NCBI GenBank assembly: GCA_017937385.1
Contig: JAGBDR010000032.1
Location: 1 to 42,131 of the forward strand
Direction of reading: 5' to 3'
DNA length: 42,131 bases
DNA from: Parabacteroides sp.
Lineage (GTDB): Bacteria; Bacteroidota; Bacteroidia; Bacteroidales; Tannerellaceae
Shown: positions 17,701-24,887 of the stretch, piece by piece
Layout: every line of letters begins with the position of its first letter
Position numbering within the stretch: position 1 is the first letter of the stretch
Notes under the pieces: model-generated
What the model saw: the letters and a program-made list of their open reading frames with translations, nothing else
Told to the model about the DNA's origin: nothing
Databases searched by the model: none
Position numbers and translations under genes: made by a program

Positions 17701-18094
17701 GGCCTAAGTTGTCACTGACCGTACCGGAAACCGTTACCTGTTTCTTCTGCTGTTGGACGGTTTGGGCGGAGATGATGATGTGGTTGTTCTTGATTACAAA
17801 CGTACATCCGCTCTCTTTGAGGATCAGGGCAAGCGCTTCATTCAACGATTTGTTGTTGATAGAGGCGTTGACCCGTTTATTCAGGTTGATGACCGATTCG
17901 TCGTAGTCGACCGACATGCCCGTTTGCTTCTCTATTTCAGTGAAAGCATCCTTGATTGTGATGTTCTGGAATGGCAGCGTGATCGACTGGCTGTTGGCAA
18001 CTGTCTGTTGCGCAAAAAAGAAAAGAAAAAACATTAATGAAACGCGGAACAAACAAATTAGCTTGTTCGGTTGTATTTTCAGGTTTAATTCCAT
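14789..18094 (-). CDS. SusC/RagA-family TonB-dependent transporter with STN signalling domain
   Basis: This outer-membrane beta-barrel imports a glycan using TonB energy. The 1101-residue protein contains, in order, a signal sequence, an STN domain (about residues 45-115, including LPFQNITIKDAFTEIEKQTG) that typically contacts a FecR anti-sigma factor, and a carboxypeptidase-regulatory-like beta-sandwich (about 119-205). The SusC signature VVVGYGTAKKSDLAGSV near residue 200-216, the plug and the barrel ending GLNVEF complete it. The STN domain together with the upstream sigma and FecR genes indicates that ligand uptake signals its own induction. It is followed by susD 12 bp later. A 158-bp spacer with a stem-loop separates it from fecR. 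Confidence 0.97.
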   Translation of the reverse strand: MELNLKIQPNKLICLFRVSLMFFLFFFAQQTVANSQSITLPFQNITIKDAFTEIEKQTGMSVDYDESVINLNKRVNASINNKSLNEALALILKESGCTFVIKNNHIIISAQTVQQQKKQVTVSGTVSDNLGPIVGANVVEKGTTNGIITDMDGNYTLSVSEGAVLQFSYIGYVTKEITVGNQKNINVQLAEDAQKLEEVVVVGYGTAKKSDLAGSVVRADLETLQESPNISLGSALQGTVPGLNVGAVSEAGKDPEMSIRGRTSISGGNSPLIVLDGIIFRGDMVDINMNDVESIDILKDASAAAIYGSEASNGVILITSKQGKVMSKPMIEYSGSYSFQSPTNKDLYPENREGFLRKIADRYLDESRIGDDMLTMNPNWDPSKHLMDNNSLEGYMNGTDTNWWDLLLNDHPYIQNHNLSVRGKSELSGYFFSVGYTDQQNLIINDTYKRYNVRLNLDTKITNWLKVGTQSFFTMSNYSGAAPSISTAMGMPPLVKPYNENGDLIRQPYKDYNNPLQAVDQDDVNRRYNLFANFFADIDFPFLKGLNYRLNFSQNLIHAQEFNSNEWGENFTGKASKANATTYNYTVDNILTYKRTFGKHNINATFVYGLEKRQYEKTTAESSHFSNFALGYNSLESGQADLNKVSSDAWEESSLYMMFRAAYTYAGKYMFTGTVRRDGFSGFGSNHKYGVFPSAAVAWRISEEDFFKENVNWMDNLKLRLSYGQNGNRTVGRYETLAKMGSGNGYLFGDGASAEQMQWIKSLANSDLKWETTNTFNVAADFSALNSRIFGSLEYYTSTTNNVLYNINIPQINGLDKIPSNIGKLGNHGFEMTVTSVPVETKDFSWDITFNFSRNRNKVKSILGIDADGDGREDDLIANKIFIGHSYGVCYDYNIIGMWQIADKLAGKIPDGFEYGTYKVEDINGDGKYTADQDRKILGYTDPAYRFSIQNSFRYKDWEFKFMINSIQGGKDYYYGQPGSSLANPDNIYQSNLFNFDYWTPENPNARYRQIGYYPMALGGYGFSPYIQRSFVRLQDVTLSYNVPQSFLKKFNINRLKLYVTGKNLLTFTDWDGWDPETGTGLVTDKYPVMKSYSIGLNVEF

Positions 18095-18186
18095 ATTTTT
18101 GTCAAGTTAGATATTTAAGTAAATACTATGCATGATTGTTATCCTGCCGGATAATGAGAAATGAATAATAGTGTTGCTCGATTTCA

Positions 18187-18222
18187 AACCGGGGAGATCT
18201 GATTGGCGTCATCTTCCCGGTT
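18187..18222. terminator. Stem-loop in the fecR-susC spacer
   Basis: AACCGGGGAGAT (18187-18198) pairs with ATCTTCCCGGTT (18211-18222) over 12 positions with one G-U, loop 12 nt. The T-run (CTTTTTTT) is on the plus-strand side, where no gene points. On the minus strand, along the fecR-to-susC direction, only TTT follows. It may partly terminate or process the sigma-fecR transcript so that susC is driven by its own ECF-dependent promoter. Confidence 0.5.
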
Positions 18223-18252
18223 CTTTTTTTCATGGCTGTATCTCCTCTTGGT

Positions 18253-19245
18253 TTAGTTTATATACACTTTGTTTTCTTTTATTTTGTAATTCAGTCCTTT
18301 TATCATCTCTTTCATGACTTCCAGAACCTGTTCCAGATTTTCGTCGGGATTGAATTTCATGGTAAAGCTTCTGCCGGCGAAACGGCCTGTCTCATAGTTG
18401 ACCGTTACGTCGAATTTGCGTTCGATAGTCTTTATGATCTGGTCGAACGAAGCTGTCTGGAATATCAGGTATCCGTCGGTCCATTGCATGACGCGCTCGG
18501 CATCGACGGTATTGAGTGACAGGGTTTCCTGGCGGTGATTGTAGATGATTTGTTCGTCGGGTGACAGGATCAGGCTTGTGTCGTTCTTCAAACAAGGATC
18601 GACCTGGATTTTCCCCTCTTCCAAGGTGGCGATCGTGACATCCTGGTCTGAATAGGCATTCAGATTGAACACGGTACCGAGTGCTTTGACCGTCATGTGG
18701 GCGGTTTTGACCAAGAAAGGTTTTGCCGGGTCCTTGGCGACTTGAAAACGGGCTTCCCCGTTGAGGAACAGGAGGCGTCTTTTTCCCTTGAACTGTTTGT
18801 CATAAACCAGTAAGGAACCGGAGTTCAACCAGACTTTCGTCCCATCGGGCAGTACTACCTGTTTCCGTTCTCCGTTGGCAACGAAGCATTCTTTCAGTTG
18901 GGTTTCTTCCATGACCGGATTTACTTTTGTCAAGTAATAGTAGGTCCCGAAAGCACCCAGTAATGGCAATAGTAATATGGCGGCAATTCTTCTAATGTAC
19001 AAACCAATTGGTTTGTGAAGCGTCCGGCCGGACGCTTCAATCCGCTTATGTAGTTGAGATAATTCCCGGAAGGTAGATTCGTCGGCCTCGGCTGAAGCCT
19101 CTTCCCATAATGTGCCCATCGCCTTTTCCTTCTCTTCCTGAAACTTCCGGTCGAGTAGCCAGGCATGGAACATCTTTTGCACTTCCGGAGACAGCTCGTT
19201 CCCGAAAAATCGCTCTATTAATATATGTATGCTGTTTTTGCCCAT
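18253..19245 (-). CDS. FecR-family anti-sigma factor
   Basis: FecR-type proteins span the inner membrane, hold an ECF sigma factor inactive in the cytoplasm and receive a signal from the STN domain of an outer-membrane transporter. The 330-residue protein has a cytoplasmic N-terminal part and one membrane helix near residues 86-106 (RRIAAILLLPLLGAFGTYYY). The periplasmic FecR domain follows, with the hallmark LPDGTKVWLNSGSLLVYDKQF near residue 131-151 and FLVKTAHMTVKALGTVFNLNAY near 176-197. A C-terminal domain (DUF4974-like, from about 255) ends at VYIN. It lies 66 bp downstream of the sigma gene and upstream of susC, the normal order for such loci. Confidence 0.96.
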   Translation of the reverse strand: MGKNSIHILIERFFGNELSPEVQKMFHAWLLDRKFQEEKEKAMGTLWEEASAEADESTFRELSQLHKRIEASGRTLHKPIGLYIRRIAAILLLPLLGAFGTYYYLTKVNPVMEETQLKECFVANGERKQVVLPDGTKVWLNSGSLLVYDKQFKGKRRLLFLNGEARFQVAKDPAKPFLVKTAHMTVKALGTVFNLNAYSDQDVTIATLEEGKIQVDPCLKNDTSLILSPDEQIIYNHRQETLSLNTVDAERVMQWTDGYLIFQTASFDQIIKTIERKFDVTVNYETGRFAGRSFTMKFNPDENLEQVLEVMKEMIKGLNYKIKENKVYIN

Positions 19246-19311
19246 TTTTCGTCTTTATATGATAGCAGACGGGTAAGTGGGGAAACACACACAGCCGGAA
19301 TCCTATTTTTT

Positions 19312-19866
19312 TTAGAAAAAAAGCAATAAAGTGGAATATGCGATTTTCCGCAATTCGGCAAGGGCTTGTGTCAGATGGTTTTCTACCGTCCGTTTGCTGA
19401 TGTTCAGCCGTTGGGCGATTTCTTCATTGCTCAAACCCTCTTTTCGGCTCATGTTAAATATGTTCCGGCGTTGAGACGGCATCTTTTCCACGGCTATGTC
19501 AATGAGCAGCGACAGCTCTTTGGCGTATAGTTCTTCCTCTATCAGGTCGTCATAGACCGGCCTGTTTTGTTCTTTTTGTTGGTAGTTCTCTTCGATCAGG
19601 CTGTGTTCGTAGTAATCATAGATCATGTTGCGGGCCATGCGGAAGAGATAGGCTTTGAAAGAATCTACTTTTGCAATCGTTTCCCGGTTCGTCCAGATTT
19701 TGTAGAAGATATCTTGCGTCATGTCGCTTGCTTCTTCCGGATTCTTGATGAAACCGGTCAAGAAGTGCTTCAGTCTGGGGCTGTATTGGATATAAAGCCC
19801 GTCGAAAGCCTTATGATCTCCCTTCCCAAGTCCTTCCAGATATGTTGATTCAAGGCTGATATCCAT
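19312..19866 (-). CDS. ECF RNA polymerase sigma factor of the SusC/FecR locus
   Basis: This is an extracytoplasmic-function sigma-70 factor expected to switch on the adjacent susC operon when released by FecR. From the chosen start (MDISLEST) it has 184 residues. Region 2 covers roughly residues 12-80 (DHKAFDGLYIQYSPRLKHF, then DMTQDIFYKIW and AYLFRMARNMIYDYY). Region 4 covers about 120-175 (MPSQRRNIFNMSRKEGLSNEEIAQ, then ISKRTVENHLTQALAELR), a clear helix-turn-helix. An upstream in-frame ATG at 19998 would add 44 residues of basic sequence unrelated to sigma factors, so I prefer 19866. A near-consensus -7 box (TACTTTCG, one mismatch) lies about 42-49 bp upstream. The gene diverges from the glycosidase-like gene at 20111. 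Confidence 0.94.
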   Translation of the reverse strand: MDISLESTYLEGLGKGDHKAFDGLYIQYSPRLKHFLTGFIKNPEEASDMTQDIFYKIWTNRETIAKVDSFKAYLFRMARNMIYDYYEHSLIEENYQQKEQNRPVYDDLIEEELYAKELSLLIDIAVEKMPSQRRNIFNMSRKEGLSNEEIAQRLNISKRTVENHLTQALAELRKIAYSTLLLFF

Positions 19867-20080
19867 TTTGCTGCGTATTAAACTTTCTTTTCCTTTATTA
19901 AGAAAGACGAAAGTACGAAAAAGAATCGGAAGAACCAATGCTTTTCTGTGGGAATTTGAAAAAACATGCCTGTGGTGTGTGCGCCTCATATTCTCCATAT
20001 ATCTTCGAAAACGGATGATATTCGTAAGAATGTATAAGAAAATAGGGATAAAAGTTTCTGTTTATCTGGATGGGATCGCC

Positions 20081-20088
20081 TACTTTTG
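20081..20088 (+). promoter_or_regulatory. -7 box of the glycosidase-like lipoprotein gene
   Basis: TACTTTTG is an exact TAnnTTTG match, 22 bp before the ATG at 20111. The expected -33 region (around 20056-20061) reads TTCTGTTTA, without a clean TTTG. The distance to the ATG matches that seen for aroA. Confidence 0.55.
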
Positions 20089-20110
20089 CCGTAAACAAAA
20101 AAATGAATCC

Positions 20111-21409
20111 ATGAAGAAGAGTTCTTATATGATGGGCTTGCTGTTAGGGGCATTGGTTTCCTGTACAGCCCCGACGCCCACGCAGAAACTGGCGGATGAA
20201 ATCAGCCATGATGTTTCGTTACAGGTCGTAGATAGTATGGCACGTGCCGTGATCCGCAGCGGTTTTAATGCCGGCAGCGGTTATTCGCAGATTTGGGCGC
20301 GTGATATGAATACCTTTATTGAGGTGGCTTGCGAAGAAAGCGATCCGACTGATTTACGGAATGCCATCCTGTTGTTTTTTGCCTTGCAGCAGCCGAATGA
20401 TGAAATGATTGACGGTTATGTGCTGAAAGAGGATTTTACTTGGTATGACAACCATCCTTATTATTCGGATGCGGCACCGGATCATGTCGCTTTCAAGAAT
20501 ACGGTGGAAACCGATCAGGAATCGTCCCTGATCCAGATCGTGGGGAAATATATTCGCAAGACGGGTGACCGCAAGATCCTGAATGAGGTAATTGCCGGAC
20601 GCACGGTGTTGGATCGCATGAATGGAATGGTCGATTACTTGATGCGCGAACGGTATGATGAAAAACATGGTTTGCTTTATGGCGCTATGACGGCTGACTG
20701 GGGCGATGTGCAGCCGAACGACGATTTCGGATGTGACATGAACGAATTGTCCGATAAGGCGATCGATGTGTATGACAATGCCATGTTTATCTTAGCTCTG
20801 GATGAACTGCAATCGCTCACAGACGATAATGCCTTGAAAACAAAATGGAAAGGCATCCGTGACGGGATTGCAGCGAACGTCCGCAAGCATCTTTGGGATG
20901 CAGAGCGCCAGAAATTTATTCCCCATCTCTATCCGGAAGAATCTCCGATACCCGAAGGTTTCGATGAAAATCAAATCCATTATCATGGCGGTACGACTAT
21001 TGCCATGGAAGCCGGCCTGTTGTCCAAAGATGAAATCCGTACGGTCAATACCCAGATGTTGGAAAATGTGCGTCTTTCGGGAATGCCCAGTATCGGCTTG
21101 ACATTCTATCCGGTTTATCCCGACGGCTTTTTCCGTGGAGGCATGGCCAAGCCCTACAATTATCAGAACGGAGGCGACTGGACCTGGTTCGGAGGCCGTA
21201 CCATCCAGCAATTGATCGCCAACGGCATGGTGGAAGAGGCCTATGCCGAAGTCCGGCCGATGATCGACCGTGTCATTAAAAACGGCGGTTTCTATGAATG
21301 GTATGGACAAGGCGGAGTGCCGAGCGGTTCCGGCCAGTTTAAAGGTTCGGCCGGTGTATTGGCGAAAGCGATCGAAATGTTCCGTGATTGGAGCGAAGCG
21401 AATAAGTAG
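20111..21409 (+). CDS. Glycosidase-like lipoprotein with predicted (alpha/alpha)6 barrel
   Basis: This 432-residue protein begins MKKSSYMMGLLLGALVSC, a lipoprotein signal with Cys18, so it is exported. The body resembles six-hairpin (alpha/alpha toroid) glycosidases. The visible motifs are GYSQIWARDMNTFIEVA near residue 55, TDQESSLIQIVGKYIRKTGD near 133, DWGDVQPNDDFG and DVYDNAMFILALDEL near 200-235, and NGGDWTWFGGRTIQQL near 350. The acidic residues in W-A-R-D, D-W-G-D and G-G-D-W are candidates for catalysis. I cannot name a CAZy family. The open frame extends upstream to 19868, but that segment is not signal-like and overlaps the sigma promoter region. It diverges from the ECF sigma gene, so it may belong to the same locus. 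Confidence 0.8.
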   Translation: MKKSSYMMGLLLGALVSCTAPTPTQKLADEISHDVSLQVVDSMARAVIRSGFNAGSGYSQIWARDMNTFIEVACEESDPTDLRNAILLFFALQQPNDEMIDGYVLKEDFTWYDNHPYYSDAAPDHVAFKNTVETDQESSLIQIVGKYIRKTGDRKILNEVIAGRTVLDRMNGMVDYLMRERYDEKHGLLYGAMTADWGDVQPNDDFGCDMNELSDKAIDVYDNAMFILALDELQSLTDDNALKTKWKGIRDGIAANVRKHLWDAERQKFIPHLYPEESPIPEGFDENQIHYHGGTTIAMEAGLLSKDEIRTVNTQMLENVRLSGMPSIGLTFYPVYPDGFFRGGMAKPYNYQNGGDWTWFGGRTIQQLIANGMVEEAYAEVRPMIDRVIKNGGFYEWYGQGGVPSGSGQFKGSAGVLAKAIEMFRDWSEANK

Positions 21410-21572
21410 TTTCCCGGTTTTCTGCCTGAAAACTTGCGCGAGGAACGGGTACGGCAGATATAGAAATCGGTAGGGTTATTGTAAAATATTGTTTTATTAA
21501 CAACGAAGCATATCCTTTAAGGATTGCTGTGAATTCCGGTTTTTCATGGGGGAGGAGGGAGATTCCGCTGTG

Positions 21573-21702
21573 AAGTGCGCAGTTTTTTGCCACGAAGACG
21601 GTCGTCATCGCCCTAAAGTCGGACTTCACAGACTTCGAAGTCGGACTTCGGAAGCCGTGAAGACGGTCGTCATGGCGATGAAGTCCCTCCTCATGGCAGA
21701 AA
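21573..21702. repeat. Array of short units at 21-22 bp intervals
   Basis: AAG-initiated units start at 21573, 21595, 21616, 21638, 21660, 21681 and 21702, spaced 22, 21, 22, 22, 21 and 21 bp. Units at 21616 and 21638 share AAGTCGGACTTC, a palindrome. Those at 21595 and 21660 share AAGACGGTCGTCAT. The junction GACTTCGAAGTC (21631-21642) is itself a perfect palindrome. The spacing equals two helical turns and equals the spacing of the unrelated palindromes at 2354-2413. Confidence 0.7.
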
Positions 21703-21880
21703 AGGCCTCTTTTTCTTTTGAGATATTCGGAGCGAGGGCAACTTTTGTTTTGCTACGGACGATTCTCCGGGAGTTCAGCTTTTCCACATTGTCAGTTTTG
21801 GGGGCTTTTCGGTGACAACAAGGGGCCTTTTTTTGATTTCCTGCCGTGTTCATTCAACCGGTTGTTTTTAAGTTTCCTTC

Positions 21881-21938
21881 TGAAATAGAAAAACGTCAGG
21901 TTGGAATCGTTCAGAATTTCCCGTGAAATAGAAAAACG
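21881..21938. repeat. 15-bp direct repeat spaced 43 bp
   Basis: TGAAATAGAAAAACG occurs at 21881-21895 and 21924-21938. The 43-bp period is close to twice the 21-22 bp period of the neighbouring array, and an intermediate GAA-led word begins at 21904. It probably belongs to the same repeat field. Confidence 0.6.
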
Positions 21939-22016
21939 CTCCCGATAGGGTTATTGTATTTTTTTGCTGAACCCAAAAGCCCTTGATGATTTTAATCGCC
22001 AAGTGGTGTGAATGTG

Positions 22017-22904
22017 TTACCGCCTCCTGATCTCTACCCGCGAAGTGAGCGGATAGCGCAGGCCTTCGGAGGATTTGTAATAGACTTCGGCGGCGCCGAT
22101 TTTCAGTTTGGCTCGTATTTTGACCGGGATATGGTTTTCGTCGTCGCCGATCCAGATCTCGGCGGCTTCCTTGCTTTGGGTAAAAACATCGTCGTAGATG
22201 TCGATATAGAAATGGCGGGTCCTGTATTTCAATGTTTCGCCTCGTTCTACGATCTGTTGTCCGGTATAGCGGAAACTGATGTTGACGCGGTCGCGCCCGA
22301 TCGCTACCTGAAAAGGGAAACTGTCGCCGCTGGTCATCTTGTCCCAATCCAGGGAACGCAGGTACATCGTTGCTCCCAACATATCGAATAGATAAGCATC
22401 TTCCGCCACGAGCATCGTGTCGATCTTCGTGCGGGTAGGCGTATAACGGTGGGAATGGGCGAGTACTTTCTTCTGTTCGTAGGAGAAACGGAGGTCGTCT
22501 ATCAGATAGTAGCCGTTCTCGTTCGCCCGTTTCTCGCTCCGCAGAAGCAACATATCGGGCGTGAAGTGGCAATCGATCGTGTCCCGCATCTTGTAGACCT
22601 TCTCGAAAATGCCGGTGGTGCGGAAGAGAAGCCGGTAATGGCAGGAAGGCTTGCTTTCGTATTCCGTATCGCGGACGGAAAGGGTGGCGTGGCCTGCACG
22701 GGACATGAGAAGGCCCCATTTGAAGTACAGTTCATATTGCACCTCTTCGCCGGGGTTGAACCTGTTCCGGACCGGGATTTCCTGCGCTTTCGCACATACG
22801 GCCGATAGCAACAGTAAAAATGCCAGACACAGGCGGACGGCGTCAGAACGGCATTCCCATGTTGCCGCCGCGATTATTCCTTGACGATGATTGCTGGTTC
22901 TCAT
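22017..22904 (-). CDS. DUF3108-family exported protein
   Basis: This 295-residue protein matches the DUF3108 family, periplasmic or outer-membrane associated proteins of unknown biochemical function. The hallmark is FNPGEEVQYELYFKWGLLMSRAGHA near residue 49-73. Beta-rich sequence follows, with DTIDCHFTPDMLLLRSEKRANENGYY near 110-135. A hydrophobic export signal (VRLCLAFLLLLSAVCAKAQ) spans about residues 23-41. The first 22 residues before it are unusual for a signal peptide and overlap the 3' end of the upstream Ig-like gene by 62 bp in another frame. No later ATG precedes the signal, so the true start may be a non-ATG codon inside the overlap. The tight overlap implies translational coupling with the upstream gene. 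Confidence 0.83.
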   Translation of the reverse strand: MRTSNHRQGIIAAATWECRSDAVRLCLAFLLLLSAVCAKAQEIPVRNRFNPGEEVQYELYFKWGLLMSRAGHATLSVRDTEYESKPSCHYRLLFRTTGIFEKVYKMRDTIDCHFTPDMLLLRSEKRANENGYYLIDDLRFSYEQKKVLAHSHRYTPTRTKIDTMLVAEDAYLFDMLGATMYLRSLDWDKMTSGDSFPFQVAIGRDRVNISFRYTGQQIVERGETLKYRTRHFYIDIYDDVFTQSKEAAEIWIGDDENHIPVKIRAKLKIGAAEVYYKSSEGLRYPLTSRVEIRRR

Positions 22905-24756
22905 CTTTGTAGTTCCTTTTTTTCTTGGTTACTTCTTTCGGCTTGTTTTTCGTGATCTCAAGAGGCTTTTGCTTGGACAGCGGGGTGGAGTTGACATTCC
23001 AGGTCTCCTCGACCTGCCAGTTCTGCATGATCTCGTACATCTTGGGTGAATAATAAACGGTTTCGGGCTGCCGCTTTTCTGCATAATTGCCGGTGTCCCA
23101 TACGCCGTTTCCGTTTGTGTCGATCACGATACGGGCATAATACTTATCGGGTTTCAGATCCATGAAGAGCGCTCCGCCATCTTTCACTTTCGCCTTGCGG
23201 ACGGGAGCGTCTCCGGTGTTTAGCAATTCGACGAACGCAGTCGTGTCTACCCCGTTGATATTGAGGTAGAGGTGTCCGTATTCATCTTCTTGCTTGATCT
23301 TGAACTCACTGGAGAAGAGATCATTCCATTTCCCGTAGAAGCTGTAGATGACGGCTGAGTCTACTTCGATGCGATACTCTTCCCCATATTTCCACGGACG
23401 TTTGATGAAATAGTTCAAGCTGTTGGTCGAGTCGGGGAAGAAATCGAAATCTACGGCGTTCCAGACGGTATCGATCTTCTGGTCGAGGAAGAACATCTCT
23501 TTGCTGATGTCCGTTATCGGTTCGTTGAAAGTCACGGATATCGTGTCGAACAGGTCCATCGAACGGGGAGCGTCTATCTGCATGCCTAAGAACACGATCG
23601 GATCGGGTTCGTCTTTCTTTTTCTTCTTCTTTTCTACCGGACGGCGGCGCAACACCAATTGGACCGTGTCGGTCTGTGGGCGCAGGATATTCAGGGAGTC
23701 GCTCTTCGGATAGGAAACCTGCACTTGCAGGGTGTCCTGTTTCCAGACGGTCGAATCGGCAATCCAGTAGTTGACGGCCGCACCGCCTTCCGTCTGTTGT
23801 ACGAAATACCACGTGCTGTCTTCCGGAGTGAAATTGAGGGGGACAGGCACGGGGAGCGTGTCCAGTGGGGCGTTGAAACGCAGGGTAAAGTATTTCTCGT
23901 CTGGGCGTTCGGGTTTCACCATGTACTGGCGTTCGAACTTTTCCTTGAACAGGCGGAGTTCGATGTTGTCCGGGAAGAAACGGGTGTAGCCGATCGTCCG
24001 GATCGTGTCGATCGTCAGGCTGTCTTTCCAGGTTGTATCTTGCCGGGTTGCCGGTTCGAAGGATGGGACGATGAGAGAATCCGAAAACGCGATATCTTCG
24101 CCCGATTGGTCGAACTTGTAGTCGCGGTTCACGTCGTTGAGGGCGAAAATGTGATAGCTTCCGGGGGCGATGTTCCGGATTGTGAACTGTCCTTTGTCGT
24201 TCGTCCGGGAAGTACGGTCGAACGGGAGCTTCACGAATGCGGAATCTTCCAGGTTCTTGTGCAGGCCGACCGTGATGCCGGGCATCGGTTCGAGGTTCTC
24301 GGCATTCAACAAGACGCCCGACACTTCAAGCGTGTCGATGATGTCTCCGGTAGAGAAAGCGAACGAGAAGTTCTCAAACACGTTCTTCTCATTATTGTCG
24401 ACAATGGAATTGGTGAAGTCGATCGTATAGGTCGTGTTGGGCTTCAGCGTGTCTTTCAGCTCGATCACCGCTTTCTTTCCGGCAGAGCGGATCACCGGCA
24501 TTTCCATTTGAGGGGGAGTGATGATCACATTCTCCGAAGGTTTCTCGATCTGGATCAGTTCGTCGAACAAGATTTCGATCTTCTTACCTGTATAATTCAT
24601 CTGGTTCGGGAGTGGCGTACTGCTTACGAACTTGGGAGGCGTCTCGTCGTAGGGTCCTCCGTTCGGACTACCGATATTGGCGCACGAATACATGATAACC
24701 GACAACAGCACTCCATACAAGAGGCGGAATGAATTTCGTATATATGTATGATCCAT
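22843..24756 (-). CDS. Ig-like domain lipoprotein (SbsA/Big_5 type)
   Basis: This 637-residue exported protein has a lipoprotein signal ending at Cys25 (LSVIMYSCANIGSPNGGPYDETPPKF). The N-terminal domain (about residues 38-135) matches bacterial Ig-like Big_5 folds: PPKFVSSTPLPNQMNY, then KIEILFDELIQIEKPSENV and LKPNTTYTIDFTNSIVD. It is followed by a carboxypeptidase-regulatory-like module (about 145-225, with GQFTIRNIAPGSYHIFALND). Further beta domains include a second IDAPRSMDLFDTISVTFNEPI block near residue 390-410. The end is low-complexity (SSSRNNRGGNMGMPF). This architecture is common in Bacteroidales surface lipoproteins of unknown role. Its stop lies inside the next gene's start region. 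Confidence 0.88.
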   Translation of the reverse strand: MDHTYIRNSFRLLYGVLLSVIMYSCANIGSPNGGPYDETPPKFVSSTPLPNQMNYTGKKIEILFDELIQIEKPSENVIITPPQMEMPVIRSAGKKAVIELKDTLKPNTTYTIDFTNSIVDNNEKNVFENFSFAFSTGDIIDTLEVSGVLLNAENLEPMPGITVGLHKNLEDSAFVKLPFDRTSRTNDKGQFTIRNIAPGSYHIFALNDVNRDYKFDQSGEDIAFSDSLIVPSFEPATRQDTTWKDSLTIDTIRTIGYTRFFPDNIELRLFKEKFERQYMVKPERPDEKYFTLRFNAPLDTLPVPVPLNFTPEDSTWYFVQQTEGGAAVNYWIADSTVWKQDTLQVQVSYPKSDSLNILRPQTDTVQLVLRRRPVEKKKKKKDEPDPIVFLGMQIDAPRSMDLFDTISVTFNEPITDISKEMFFLDQKIDTVWNAVDFDFFPDSTNSLNYFIKRPWKYGEEYRIEVDSAVIYSFYGKWNDLFSSEFKIKQEDEYGHLYLNINGVDTTAFVELLNTGDAPVRKAKVKDGGALFMDLKPDKYYARIVIDTNGNGVWDTGNYAEKRQPETVYYSPKMYEIMQNWQVEETWNVNSTPLSKQKPLEITKNKPKEVTKKKRNYKDENQQSSSRNNRGGNMGMPF

Positions 24757-24791
24757 CTATATCTATTTCGAATACATTTGACAAACACGCG

Positions 24792-24799
24792 CAAAAATA
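24792..24799 (-). promoter_or_regulatory. -7 box of the Ig-like lipoprotein gene
   Basis: Read on the minus strand this is TATTTTTG, an exact TAnnTTTG match about 35 bp before the start at 24756. It is one of two back-to-back boxes in this divergent spacer. Confidence 0.5.
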
Positions 24800-24843
24800 G
24801 GGAAAAATCCGGTGAAAATTAGTGATCTATAGCGTAATTAATC

Positions 24844-24851
24844 TATCTTTG
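24844..24851 (+). promoter_or_regulatory. -7 box of the small overlapping gene pair
   Basis: TATCTTTG is an exact TAnnTTTG match, 36 bp before the ATG at 24888. It would drive both small genes. No clear -33 element is visible. Confidence 0.55.
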
Positions 24852-24887
24852 CATCTATAAGAGACAAAATCAATAACATAAAAAGAT

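Larger units (their letters stand above)
21410..22016. other. 600-bp spacer filled with short-period repeats
   Basis: No convincing gene lies here. Short open frames on both strands (about 21546-21815 plus and 21626-21853 minus) run through repeats and look non-coding. The notable contents are the 21-22 bp palindromic array (21573-21702) and a 15-bp direct repeat spaced 43 bp (21881-21938). The two neighbouring genes converge on this spacer, so any terminators for both should be here. A T-run at 21957-21966 (GTATTTTTTT) is the only obvious candidate. Confidence 0.6.

Noticed and set aside
19867-19998. 44-residue N-terminal extension of the ECF sigma factor
   Set aside because: The extension is basic and unrelated to sigma region 2; MDISLEST is a typical sigma start and has purine-rich sequence upstream.
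19868-20110. N-terminal extension of the glycosidase-like lipoprotein
   Set aside because: The added 81 residues are basic and non-signal-like, overlap the sigma promoter region and would bury a clear lipoprotein signal inside the protein.
21573-21702. Possible CRISPR-like array
   Set aside because: Units are only 12-14 bp at a 21-22 bp period with no room for spacers, are not identical, and no cas genes are present.
21546-21853. Overlapping small open frames on both strands in the repeat spacer
   Set aside because: Both run through the 21-22 bp repeat field and encode repeat-derived residues, with no promoter or ribosome site fitting either.
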